The position numbers and the translations under genes were made by a program. From contig CAWDMP010000002.1 in the NCBI GenBank assembly GCA_963803495.1, positions 1,054,001 through 1,118,000 on the forward strand: a stretch of 64,000 nucleotides of DNA, read 5' to 3'. Shown here one piece after another: positions 27,443 through 36,293 of the stretch (positions are counted from its first letter, which is position 1; each line of letters opens with the position of its first letter). The notes below the pieces were generated by a model. That model was given only the letters and a program-made list of their open reading frames with translations, was not told where the DNA came from and did no database searches. Origin of the DNA: Persicitalea sp963803495. GTDB taxonomy: Bacteria > Bacteroidota > Bacteroidia > Cytophagales > Spirosomataceae.

Positions 27443-28814
27443 ATGCTCAAAAGAACCCTCATTTTCTCCGCCGTCGCTGCATTCTCAATTATGTCCCAAA
27501 GCTGCAATACCGCCAAAGAAGCTACTGAAGCTTCCGACAAACTACGGCTTGTCGTGTTGGCCCCCGGCCATTTTCACGCTGACTTATTGCAGAAAACGGC
27601 TTACGACCAGGTCGACACGACTGTGCACGTCTATGCGCCCGACGGGCCGGAAGTGAAGGCGTACCTGGCTAAGGTAGAACAGTATAATGGCGCGCCGAGA
27701 CGCCGACGCACTGGCGTGAAGAAGTGTACACCGGCTCGGACTACCTCGAAAAGATGCTCGCCGACAAAGCCGGGAATATGCTGGTGCTGGCCGGAAATAA
27801 TCAAAAGAAAACCGACTACATCAAAAAAGGGGTCGACGCCGGAATCAATGTACTGGCCGATAAGCCGATGGCGATCGATGTGGCGGGTTCGAGCTTATTG
27901 AAGGAGGCGTTTGCCTCGGCAGAGGAAGAATAAGGTGCTGCTCTACGACATCATGACCGAGCGCTACGAGATAACGAACATCCTGCAAAAGGAACTCGCC
28001 CAGCAGGAGGCCATTTTCGGGACGCTGGAAAAAGGTACCACCGAGCAGCCCGCCATCAGCAAGGAAAGCGTGCACCATTTTTCCAAGATCGTTTCGGGTA
28101 GTCCCTTGGTGCGGCCCACTTGGTTTTTCGATGTGCAGCAGCAGGGCGAAGGCATCGTGGACGTCAATACTCACTTGGTCGACCTGATCCAATGGGCGGC
28201 ATTTCCTGAGCAAGTACTTGGCCCCGAAGACGTCGAAATCCAGTCGGCCCGCCGCTGGACCACCGACCTTACGCCCGACCAGTTCAAGCTCGTGACCAAC
28301 AGCGATACTTATCCCGATTTCTTATCGTCGGCCGTTAAGGGAAATACATTGAGCGTATACTCCAACGGACAAATCGACTACACGCTGAAAGGCATCCACG
28401 CGCAGGCCAAGGTACTGTGGAATTTTCAGGCACCCGAGGGCACCGCCGACACGCACTATTCGATCATGCGCGGCACCAAGGCCAACCTGATCATCCGACA
28501 GGGCCAGGAGCAAAATTACAAGCCCATGCTGTACATCGAAACGGTAGGCACTGCGGAAGGATACAGCGATGCACTCGAAGCGGCTTTCAAGAAAGGTGGA
28601 GGCATTGTACCCCGGCATCGCGCTACAGACGGACGCCAACGGCTGGCAGGTCGTGATTCCGGCCAAGTACGACAACGGTCACGAGCAGCACTTTGCCCAG
28701 GTAGCACGCAAGTACATGGAGTACCTGAAGGACGGAAAACTTCCCGAGTGGGAAGTTCCGAACATGATTACGAAGTACTACACGACCACGAAGGCACTGG
28801 AAATGGCGAAGTAA
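27443..28814 (+). CDS. Lipoprotein Gfo/Idh-type oxidoreductase, with three frameshifts
   Basis: The signal MLKRTLIFSAVAAFSIMSQSC ends in a lipobox cysteine. The family sequence passes through three frames: to about 27695 (missing C in GGCGCGCCGAG), to about 27925 (extra A in GAGGAAGAATAAGG), to about 28595 (extra A in AAGAAAGG), then ends TTTKALEMAK at 28814. Joined, it is about 455 residues, with LVLAGNNQKKTDYIKKG, the VLADKPMAID segment carrying the EKP-like lysine, and GEGIVDVNTHLVDLIQWAAF. All three changes lie in base runs, so sequencing error is likely. A membrane-anchored periplasmic sugar oxidoreductase of unknown substrate. Confidence 0.75.
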
Positions 28815-28883
28815 TCAATTTTGAATGATAGAATGATAGAATAGGCTGGCGTAAGCAATATTCACTCATCCAATCATTAAAGA

Positions 28884-29645
28884 CTACTTCTGCTCATTTA
28901 ACGCCCAATTATAATCGTTGTACGTGATTTTGTCACTTTGGAGATTGGTGTCGGCGTACTTGTTGACCCAGTCTTTGATCGACATTTTCTTTTTAAAATC
29001 GCCGCCGTACCAATCCATGATTTTTGAGATTTCGGCTTTATCTTTCGTGACTTTGTTAAGGCGTGGATTGTTCAGGAATTTCTTGCCCTGATCGTCGAGT
29101 TGCTTGTCCAATTTGCTGGCGGTGTAGGCTTCGTTGCGCAGCGGCGGGCACGACATGGCGGCACACACGACCGCAAAGTGAATGCGGGGCTCGTTGAAAT
29201 CCTTGCGGATGATGCCGTGTTCGATGTTGTTGAGGTCCATCTTCTTACCCCCGATCTCGATAAACTTGACGTCCCAAGGCGTGTTGACGAACGGAATCTT
29301 GATCGAAGAACCGATGTCTTTGATACTTTTCAATGGATAATGGTCCAGGATCAACTGTACCGTGTAGGCATTATAGGCATTGATCCAGTAGGCCAGTTTT
29401 TCGTCTTTGCTCCACTTGCTGCCGGGCGCGTTACTGCTGAGCAGATCGAGGTACTTCTTCAACTGTGCTTCGTCCTTCTTGAAGCCTTTGTAGTCGACCA
29501 GGCCGGCGTTGTCTACGTGTTTTTTGAGGAGTCTGTCCCAAATGGCGTGCTCGATCGGGGCCGATTTGGAGGTGGGGGCCGAAGTACCGCAGGATACCAT
29601 CATGAATACGGTGAGGACGGCGAGCATTACATTTTTAAATTGCAT
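28884..29645 (-). CDS. DUF547 lipoprotein (paralogue 2)
   Basis: 253 residues from the ATG at 29645, which gives a lipoprotein signal (LAVLTVFMMVSC); an in-frame ATG at 29690 would bury it. The DUF547 core is very like that of the gene at 19403: VDYKGFKKDE, YWINAYNAYTVQLILDHYP, VNTPWDVKFIEIG, CAAMSCPPLRNEAY and WVNKYADTNLQ. By eye the two share roughly 60 percent of residues over the core. Both face left and bracket the 20.3-28.8 kb sugar-metabolism block. The molecular function of the family is not established. Confidence 0.87.
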   Translation of the reverse strand: MQFKNVMLAVLTVFMMVSCGTSAPTSKSAPIEHAIWDRLLKKHVDNAGLVDYKGFKKDEAQLKKYLDLLSSNAPGSKWSKDEKLAYWINAYNAYTVQLILDHYPLKSIKDIGSSIKIPFVNTPWDVKFIEIGGKKMDLNNIEHGIIRKDFNEPRIHFAVVCAAMSCPPLRNEAYTASKLDKQLDDQGKKFLNNPRLNKVTKDKAEISKIMDWYGGDFKKKMSIKDWVNKYADTNLQSDKITYNDYNWALNEQK

Positions 29646-29870
29646 TACGTTTAGTGGTTTGATACAGCCGACGCCAAGGTTTGGTCGCACTGCGTGATCT
29701 TAAGTACAACTTTTGACTACATACGTAAAAAGCGTACCATAAGTTGCTGATCGTTGTCCTCCGCTGTTCGATAAACCGGATATGATGTATATTTACAACA
29801 AAACGAATGAAGCGGTACAGCGCTTCTCGACACAAAGACGCTCGACTTTAGCCCTGAATGATCTTTTTTT

Positions 29871-31926
29871 ATGAATCCTGACAATCTCCCCAATTTCAGT
29901 TTTTTGAAAGGCGGCGGCGAAATGGGGCAACTGACCCGCACCCACGATTGGAGTGAGACTTCGCTCGGAACACCGGATACCTGGCCGCATAGTCTGAAGA
30001 CTACGCTCAGCACGTTGCTCAATTCCCGATTTCCAATGTTTTTATTCTGGGGGGAAGCATTACTGTGCTTTTACAACGATGCTTACCGGCCCAGCCTGGG
30101 CAACGATGGCAAGCACCCCGGCGCGTTGGGCCAGCCGGGCAAAATAGTATGGAGCGAGATATGGGACGATCTGGTAGGCCCCCTGACGAGCCAGATCATG
30201 CGGGGTGGGGAAGGCATTCAGAAACGAGGACCAGCCGACAAGCATCTACCGCAATGGCCGCATGGAAGATGCCTACTGGACCTACAGCTACGGTCCGGTG
30301 CTGGACGAGTCGGGTCAGGTGGCGGGCGTGCTGGTCACCTGCGTGGAGACAACCGACAAGGTAGTCAATATGAGAGAGCTCATCGACAGCAAGGACCAGT
30401 TGCATTTTGCCATCGAGGCTGCTCAGCTGGGTACCTGGGATTATGATCCGGCCACCTCGGAGTTCATGGGTAATTTCCGTTTTAACGATTGGTTTGGTTT
30501 GCCCCAGGGCAATCCCCTGGGCTACGAAGCAGGCATGAGGGCCGTGGTGCCCGAAGACCGGCAGAGGGTAGCCTATGCTTTTCAGACGGCCCTGGAGTTC
30601 GAATCGGGGGGAGTCTACGACATCGAGTATACGATCGAGCATCCGAAAACCAAGGTAAGGAGGGTCGTCAGAGCGCAGGGCCAGGCGTGGTTTACCAAGG
30701 AGCACACTACCTACCGGATCAATGGAACCGTTCAGGACATCACGCAGCAGGTACTCGCCCGCGAGAAAATAGAAAGTGAAAAGAAACGCTTCATGACCCT
30801 GCTTGAAACCATGCCCAACATGGCCTGGACCACCACGCCCGAAGGGGAGCCGACGTTCGTCAACCAGCGGTGGTACGACTACACGGGACAGGAAGTGGGT
30901 CCACTGTCGAGTGCCATCTGGGAACGGGCCACCCATCCCGATGATATAGTCAGTACATTAGAAAAGGAAAAGCACGCCCTTGAAACTGGTGAGCCGTACA
31001 CGGCCGAGTACCGACTCAAACGCTCCGACGGCACCTACCGGTGGCACCTGGCCCGAGCCGCGGCGATGCGCGACGAAACCGGAGAAATTTCTTACTGGCT
31101 GGGTACGATCACCGACATTCATGAACAGAAACAGCTGGAAGCCCGGCTGGACGAACAGGTCAGGCAACGGACGCGGCAGCTTGAGGAATCAGTTCAGGAC
31201 TTGCAGCGATCCAACGAGAATCTTCAGCAGTTTGCCTACGTAGCCAGTCACGACTTGCAGGAGCCGCTACGCAAGATTCAGTCCTTTGGTGACATCCTTA
31301 ACAATCGTTTCAGCGACCAACTGGGCGACGGCAAGGAGTACCTTACCCGGATGCAGTCGGCCGCCAGCCGTATGTCGGTGCTGATCCACGACTTGCTCAC
31401 CTACTCCCGGATTTCCACCCACCAGGACACAAGTACGAGCGTCGATCTCAATCGGGTTTTGAAGTCGGTGCTGCTCGACCTGGAATTGGTTATCAACGAG
31501 CGCAACGCCGTGATTTCGATCTCGGACGGCCTACCGACGGTAGCAGGGGACGCCTCTCAGTTGCGGCAGCTGTTCCAGAATCTGCTCAGCAATTCACTCA
31601 AATTTCAGAAGCCCGGTGCCACGCCCAATATCACCATCGCAAGCCAGCGGATTGCGCGGACCGACCTGCCTGCCACAGTGCGTCCCACCCGCTACGCAGC
31701 GCACTACCACTGCATCAGGGTGGCCGACAACGGCATCGGTTTCGAAGCGCAGTACATCGACCGCATCTTTGAAGTTTTTCAGAGGTTGCACGGCAAAAGC
31801 CAGTACTCCGGTACGGGCATCGGGTTGGCCATCTGCCAAAAAGTAGCCACCAGCAACGGTGGGGCCATTGCCGCAGCCAGCCAATTCGGGGAGGGGGCCA
31901 CGTTCAGCGTGTATTTTCCAGCCTGA
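29871..31926 (+). CDS. PAS-domain sensor histidine kinase, one frameshift
   Basis: About 684 residues once a single extra G near 30210 (GGGGAAGGCATTC) is removed. The order is a degenerate N-terminal PAS region (GTPDTWPHSLKTTLSTLLNS, LFWGEALLCFYNDAYRPSLG), a PAS/PAC domain at about 175-300 (AQLGTWDYDP, YDIEYTIEHP), another at about 310-430 (WYDYTGQEVG, YRLKRSDGTYRWHLARA), a coiled linker, then the kinase: H-box FAYVASHDLQEPLRK with the phospho-accepting His near residue 460, N-box LFQNLLSNSLKF, G1 DNGIGF and G2 GTGIGLAI. No transmembrane segment is seen, so cytoplasmic, and no response regulator lies beside it. The signal is unknown. Confidence 0.83.
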
Positions 31927-31952
31927 ATATTATACACGATTAAGAAAAAGGC

Positions 31953-31992
31953 AGATTGCAATCTACTGGTAAACAACGGGCGAGCCGCCCGT
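31953..31992. other. Palindromes between convergent genes
   Basis: AGATTGCAATCT (31953-31964) is a perfect 12-base palindrome, and ACGGGC-GAGCC-GCCCGT (31976-31992) forms a short hairpin. They fill the gap between the kinase and lepB stops. The hairpin may aid termination, but no U-run follows. Confidence 0.4.
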
Positions 31993-32002
31993 ACCACATG
32001 CC

Positions 32003-33160
32003 TTAGTCGACTACCCGGAAGAGCCGGTCCCAACGAATTTTATTCCAGACCTTATCCGCCACCGGGTCGATGGACATCCAGACGAACACCGCCTTGCCCA
32101 CCACGTGATCGGCGGGCACGAAGCCCCAGTAGCGCGAGTCGGCGGAATTGTGGCGGTTGTCGCCCATCATGAAGTAGTAGTCTTGCCCGAAGGTATAAGA
32201 GGTAGTCTTTTGTCCTCCGATACTTACACCAGTTGCTGATAAGGTTACGTCTCGGTGCCCTTCGTAGCGTTCGATGACATTACCGTATACGGCAATCGTT
32301 TTTTCATTTATTGGGATAGTAGCACCTTTTTTAGGAATGATCAGCGGGCCATAGTTATCCCGGTTCCAGGGATGGATAGGGCCACCGTAAATACCAGGTT
32401 CGGCTTGCCCGGGTAGCGCGGTAGTAGGCTCGATGCTTTCGATCCAATCCATTTCCTGAAACTGGGCCAGTACCGCCTGGGTCATGTTGACATTGTAGCC
32501 GATGACTACGTTGGTCCGGGTTTGCTGATCGAGTACCTCCACCGGTTGCCAATTGATGAATGGGCCGTCGGGAGAATTAAAATCGTTGACGATGCCATAG
32601 CGACGGAAAAACCGTTCGTTCAGCGGCTCCTTCGATTGGACGAAGTAGAAGGACTGAGCGCGTGGAGGCGTAGGCATCTCCTTTCCGTTCACAAACACCT
32701 TCTCCTGCCTGATCTCCACCCTATCGCCCGCTGAACCGATGCACCGCTTGACATAATTGGTTTTCATGTCGGCTGGAAAGCTGCCTTCGTTGGCCAGACC
32801 GGGCGGATAGTTGAACACCACCACATCACCACTTTTTATTTCCGAAAATCCGGGCGTGCGGTATACGGGTAGCTGAATGGCATCGCTGAACGAGGGGATG
32901 TCGGTCCCCCATATTTTCTGGTGCGTGAGTGGTACCTGCAGCGGCGTTCTGGGCGTTCGGATGCCGTAGTGCAATTTGCTCACAAACAAGTAGTCTCCCA
33001 CCATCAGCGTGTTTTCCATCGAAGGCGTCGGGATGGCGTATGCTTCAAACGTCAGAAAACGAATAAGCGTAGCAGCGATCACGGCAAACAGCAGTGAGTC
33101 AGACCATTCGCGGAAAAAGGATTTTTTTGGTTTCGGGACGTCTTTTTTCTTTTTAAACAT
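32003..33160 (-). CDS. lepB: Signal peptidase I
   Basis: 385 residues. A basic N-terminus (KKKKDVPKPKKS) leads into one transmembrane segment (LLFAVIAATLIRFLTF), then the periplasmic serine protease domain. The catalytic serine is S47 in AIPTPSMENTL and the general-base lysine is K138 in NYVKRCIGSAGDRVEI. The last family box is YYFMMGDNRHNSADSRYWGFVP (quoted as MGDNRHNSADSRYWGFVP). An insertion of about 100 residues between the lysine box and the last box is usual for the Bacteroidota type. The enzyme removes signal peptides from exported proteins. The upstream 110 bases are very AT rich and probably hold the promoter. Confidence 0.93.
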   Translation of the reverse strand: MFKKKKDVPKPKKSFFREWSDSLLFAVIAATLIRFLTFEAYAIPTPSMENTLMVGDYLFVSKLHYGIRTPRTPLQVPLTHQKIWGTDIPSFSDAIQLPVYRTPGFSEIKSGDVVVFNYPPGLANEGSFPADMKTNYVKRCIGSAGDRVEIRQEKVFVNGKEMPTPPRAQSFYFVQSKEPLNERFFRRYGIVNDFNSPDGPFINWQPVEVLDQQTRTNVVIGYNVNMTQAVLAQFQEMDWIESIEPTTALPGQAEPGIYGGPIHPWNRDNYGPLIIPKKGATIPINEKTIAVYGNVIERYEGHRDVTLSATGVSIGGQKTTSYTFGQDYYFMMGDNRHNSADSRYWGFVPADHVVGKAVFVWMSIDPVADKVWNKIRWDRLFRVVD

Positions 33161-33273
33161 GGCGAGAAACAGGTTGAAAAATGATGTTTCCGCAATAATA
33201 GGTATTTTATATAAAATAATTATATATACAACCTAACATATTATATCAAATTTCAACTACCTACCCACTGCCC

Positions 33274-33603
33274 TCACCAGAGTTCAGCTATTTCCAGCGA
33301 ATCACCGTTAAAAGTGTATTCCTCGCGGTCCCGGGCGGAAAGTTGACCCAGTTTTATTTTAGCGGCCTCAAATGTCAGGCAGCCCAGCGAATACAAACCA
33401 ACCCGCAGGTTACGGTAAAAAAAGCCATCCCATATGTGATCGCCGTTCCGCCAGACGACAAATTTCCCTTCCAGGCTACCCATTGCTTCCTGAATCTCCA
33501 GCAGTACTTCGGCCGCATGAACCGTAACCGATTCCTCAGAATGCAGGTCGTGAATGCCGATGATCGGACCATCTACCCAATATTCATATTTTACATTTTT
33601 CAT
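33274..33603 (-). CDS. Hypothetical protein, 109 residues
   Basis: I do not recognise a family. The protein begins KNVKYEYWVDGPIIGIHDL, is acidic and mixed in character, has no export signal or transmembrane segment, and ends GDSLEIAELW. WRNGDHIWDGFFYRNLRVG suggests a small alpha/beta fold. It is leftward, 113 bases upstream of lepB. A hairpin with a U-run lies in its leader at 33636-33656. Composition is more AT rich than the neighbours, and the same holds for the next 350 bases, which could mean acquired DNA. Confidence 0.6.
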   Translation of the reverse strand: MKNVKYEYWVDGPIIGIHDLHSEESVTVHAAEVLLEIQEAMGSLEGKFVVWRNGDHIWDGFFYRNLRVGLYSLGCLTFEAAKIKLGQLSARDREEYTFNGDSLEIAELW

Positions 33604-33635
33604 AATGATGATTTAAAGGAGGAGAAAAATAAAAA

Positions 33636-33656
33636 ACGCGCTGTACTCAAGCGCGT
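33636..33656 (-). terminator. Hairpin with U-run in the leader of the 109-residue gene
   Basis: ACGCGCT (33636-33642) pairs with AGCGCGT (33650-33656). Read leftward it is followed by TTTTTTATTTTT, so it looks like a Rho-independent terminator. No coding gene ends just before it. It is 33 bases from the start of the 109-residue gene, so it is either an attenuator for that gene or the end of an unseen small RNA. Confidence 0.65.
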
Positions 33657-33842
33657 CAAGCTATTGTAGTGTAGCTAACTAGTTCAATTTTAACTACCTA
33701 TCCTAATAATCCCTAAAATATGTCAAAACAGTGATTCTATCGTAGCAAAGCGGCATAGCCAAGGCTGTTTTCTAAAAAAAGCTACGATCGATTTGTTGGT
33801 TAAGCCGATCCGGGTTATGTGTTCATTTTTAAAAGTCGTTAA
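33657..33842. other. Intergenic stretch without a gene; possible small RNA
   Basis: No open frame of note. It is AT rich and holds one inverted repeat, ATCGTAGC (33739-33746) with GCTACGAT (33781-33788). Because it lies between two terminator-like hairpins, a leftward small transcript is possible. There is no direct proof. Confidence 0.35.
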
Positions 33843-33884
33843 AAACCAAAGCCCCAAACCATTTCTGGTTTGGGGCTTTGGTTT
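33843..33884 (-). terminator. Strong bidirectional terminator after the AIM24-family gene
   Basis: A perfect 19-base stem: AAACCAAAGCCCCAAACCA (33843-33861) and its complement at 33866-33884, with loop TTTC. Leftward it runs into TTTTT. It lies 68 bases beyond the stop of the AIM24-family gene. Confidence 0.85.
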
Positions 33885-33951
33885 ACTTCAAGATGTGTAG
33901 TCGATCCATTCGCCTTTCATTGCTACCATGCAGGAAATGAATGCTGACTTA

Positions 33952-34731
33952 TCATCCTTCGAACAAATTCCCCAAACCACCCAAAACCGAGCCGCTTTCC
34001 TTATTGGAATTGCCGCCACGGGGCGAGAGCCGGTCGATGAGTTTCGAGATGGGCATGGATTGCAAGTACACTTTTCCGGTACCGCGGAGCGTGGCCAGAA
34101 ACATACCTTCCCCGCCGAACACCATGGATTTCAGACCACCAGCCCGCTGAATATCGAAGCTGATGCTGGGCTCGAAGGCCACGACACAACCGGTGTCTAC
34201 CCGGAGTGTTTCGTTGTTGAGTTGCCGCTCCATCATCACGCCACCGGCATGGACAAACGCCATACCGTCGCCGCGCAATTTTTGCAGGATAAAGCCCTCG
34301 CCCCCGAACAAGCCGGAGCCGATGCGCTGGTTGAAGTGGATTTTCATGCTCGTGCCCAAAGCCGCGCACAGGAATCCGTCCTTTTGGACGATGAGTTCAT
34401 TGCCCGAGATTTTGCCCAGGTCGATCGGCATGATGGTACCGGGGTACGGCGCGGCGAAGGCTACTTTGCGCTTGCCCACGCCCCGGTTGGTGAAGTGCGT
34501 CATAAACAGCGATTCGCCCGTAATGAGTCGCGTTCCGGCCTGGAACAGCTTGCCCATGATGCTCTGATTGGCCTCCGAGCCGTCGCCCATTTTTGTCGCG
34601 AAGTCGATGCCTTCTTCCATGTAAAGCATCGCGCCCGCTTCGGCGATCACCGTTTCGCTCGGGTCCAGCTCGACCTCCACGACCTGGATATCCTCGCCAA
34701 TTATTTTGTAATCTATTTCGTGTGAAGTCAT
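33952..34731 (-). CDS. TIGR00266/AIM24-family protein
   Basis: 259 residues, no signal or membrane segment. Visible family features are EAGAMLYMEEGIDFATKMG near residue 32, LFMTHFTNRG, PIDLGKISGNELIVQKDGFLCA (quoted in part), and repeated glycine-rich strands such as GSGLFGGEGFILQKLRGDG and GGLKSMVFGGEGMFLATLRG. The fold is a two-fold beta-barrel. The family is widespread but its activity is unknown. A mitochondrial relative, AIM24, helps inner-membrane organisation. The gene ends in a strong terminator and its leader carries a long inverted repeat shared with the next gene's 3' side. Confidence 0.85.
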   Translation of the reverse strand: MTSHEIDYKIIGEDIQVVEVELDPSETVIAEAGAMLYMEEGIDFATKMGDGSEANQSIMGKLFQAGTRLITGESLFMTHFTNRGVGKRKVAFAAPYPGTIMPIDLGKISGNELIVQKDGFLCAALGTSMKIHFNQRIGSGLFGGEGFILQKLRGDGMAFVHAGGVMMERQLNNETLRVDTGCVVAFEPSISFDIQRAGGLKSMVFGGEGMFLATLRGTGKVYLQSMPISKLIDRLSPRGGNSNKESGSVLGGLGNLFEG

Positions 34732-34849
34732 AAGGTTGTTTATTTGTTTAGGGTTTATTTGTTTAACTATTCAGTCGTCAGGCGTGAAAGGCAGATTATT
34801 TCAGGTTGATAGCCTAAACAAATAAACTATTAAACCCATAAACAACCTT
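34732..34849. repeat. Inverted tandem-repeat hairpin between two leftward genes
   Basis: AAGGTTGTTTAT (34732-34743) pairs with ATAAACAACCTT (34838-34849), and TTTATTTGTTTAGG (34739-34752) with CCTAAACAAATAAA (34813-34826). The arms contain short direct repeats of TTTATTTGTTTA. The same architecture, with other unit sequences, recurs at 45691, 47341 and 55698. Confidence 0.75.
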
Positions 34850-35088
34850 CATTCCTCCTCCGAGCTCTTCTTCTTCTTGCTCTTTTTCCGGCCGGGAATA
34901 TCTTCGCGGTCGCGGAGTTTTTTGTCGTCGACATTCTTGTTCAAGAACTCGTTGATCTTGTCCATGTCGTAGCTCGTCGTGATTTCGCCGAAGGAGTTGA
35001 TTTGTATATCGAAGCCTTCCAGGTCCTTGTGGACGCGGGGTTTTTCCTCATCGGATTCGTTGGGATCGGGTGGTCGTCTTTTTGCCAT
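34849..35088 (-). CDS. Small charged conserved protein, 79 residues
   Basis: The sequence starts MAKRRPPDPNESDEEKPRVH, has a central region KDLEGFDIQINSFGEITTSY and DMDKINEFLNKNVDDKKL, and ends in a lysine/glutamate tail (GRKKSKKKKSSEEE). I recall similar unnamed proteins in other Cytophagales, always short and cytoplasmic. No function is known to me. The central block, with regular charged and hydrophobic residues, could bind a partner protein. It is followed by a leftward gap of about 115 bases carrying a large hairpin. Confidence 0.7.
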   Translation of the reverse strand: MAKRRPPDPNESDEEKPRVHKDLEGFDIQINSFGEITTSYDMDKINEFLNKNVDDKKLRDREDIPGRKKSKKKKSSEEE

Positions 35089-35148
35089 GATGATTGAATG
35101 GATAATGGACCGCGCGGGCGGCCCCGAGTTGATAATGACTAAAAGTAA

Positions 35149-35176
35149 AGAACCTTGCCATAAATGACAAGGTTCT
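35149..35176 (-). terminator. Hairpin after the nucleoside hydrolase gene
   Basis: AGAACCTTG (35149-35157) pairs with CAAGGTTCT (35168-35176). Leftward it is followed by TTACTTTTAG. It lies about 80 bases beyond the stop of the nucleoside hydrolase gene and is a probable terminator. Confidence 0.6.
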
Positions 35177-35255
35177 GGTAGTAAACGGTACGTGTGGGTG
35201 CTTGATTGGCGCTGGATAGCCTACAAACGGCGTCGAGTATCACAAGCCGGAAGGG

Positions 35256-36242
35256 CTACTTCGACTTCATGGCTTCCAGCACGATTTCCTCAAATCCGAT
35301 CTCGGTTTTGTAGGCGAAATCGCATTTCCACTCGGATTTGTAGTCGTACGAAACTTCAAGATAAGCCTTCTCACCCTTGGGTTGACCGGGTACCGTGGAA
35401 TCGTTGTTGCGGTAGTTGATCTTGACCGGGATGTCGCGGTAGTACTTGAAAAACTGCGGGTGCGTGATGTGGCCCAGGGGCGTCACGTCGTAGGGGATGA
35501 AGCCCTCGCTACCGTAGGCAAACTTGTTGCGAAGCGACCACGGCTTGAACTGCGCCGCCAGCCACTTGTCGCCCTCGGAGCCCTTTTCCAGAAATTCCCA
35601 ATCCGTTTTGCCAATAAACAAATACGCGCTGCACTCGAAGCCCGACAGAATCACTTTCACCCCCGAATCGAAAATCACCTTGAAGGCATCGACGTCCTTC
35701 TCGAAGTTGTAGTCCATCAATTTGAAATTAGCCAATCCGGCCTCGAAAGAAGTACCCGCCGTGCGGCCGGCGCAAAAGGTGATTTCCTCGATTTGGCTTG
35801 CCAGTTCAGGATGATTTTTGAGTACCGTCGCGACGTTGGTACCCGGACCGATAGCCACGATCGTCAACTTTTCTTTCCTCAGAGCTGCCGCCATGGCGCG
35901 GGTCGCGTCGTTTTCGGTGCCGACGTCGTTCAGGTCGTTGCTTCCCTTGTACACCGGGATTTTGCGATCCGGCGCGTACCACTTCATTAGTTTCAGGGCG
36001 ACATCGTGGCCGTAGTCCACGTTGGTTACGATGCTGACGCCCACCATATCGACCTTATCGGACTCGCGCAAGGCCATGAGCAGCGCCACGGCGTCGTCCA
36101 CTTCGCGGGGCGCGCGCTCGGGCAGGCCCACCATCAGATCGGTATCGAACCAGATGCGGCGCGGGGCCGTCTGGGCTTGGGCCGGGCTGAAGAGCGCCAT
36201 TATCAGGCCAACGCACAGTACTTTAAACACTATTTTTTTCAC
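35256..36242 (-). CDS. Exported nucleoside hydrolase-like protein
   Basis: 328 residues with a Sec signal (LCVGLIMALFSPAQAQ). The IUNH start motif is present but stretched: FDTDLMVGLPERAPREVDDAVAL has the DTD and DD pair separated by about 12 extra residues relative to DTDxGxDD enzymes. Other parts fit (AIGPGTNVATVLKNHPE, ANFKLMDYNFEKDVDAFK). The family cleaves the N-glycosidic bond of ribonucleosides with a calcium ion held by the Asp cluster. An exported version would act on nucleosides in the periplasm. The widened motif may change the substrate. It is a single-gene unit. Confidence 0.82.
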   Translation of the reverse strand: MKKIVFKVLCVGLIMALFSPAQAQTAPRRIWFDTDLMVGLPERAPREVDDAVALLMALRESDKVDMVGVSIVTNVDYGHDVALKLMKWYAPDRKIPVYKGSNDLNDVGTENDATRAMAAALRKEKLTIVAIGPGTNVATVLKNHPELASQIEEITFCAGRTAGTSFEAGLANFKLMDYNFEKDVDAFKVIFDSGVKVILSGFECSAYLFIGKTDWEFLEKGSEGDKWLAAQFKPWSLRNKFAYGSEGFIPYDVTPLGHITHPQFFKYYRDIPVKINYRNNDSTVPGQPKGEKAYLEVSYDYKSEWKCDFAYKTEIGFEEIVLEAMKSK

Positions 36243-36293
36243 GCTTTATTTTTTTTATAAATAAAAAAATCGACTCTAGGACGCTTACGGTTT

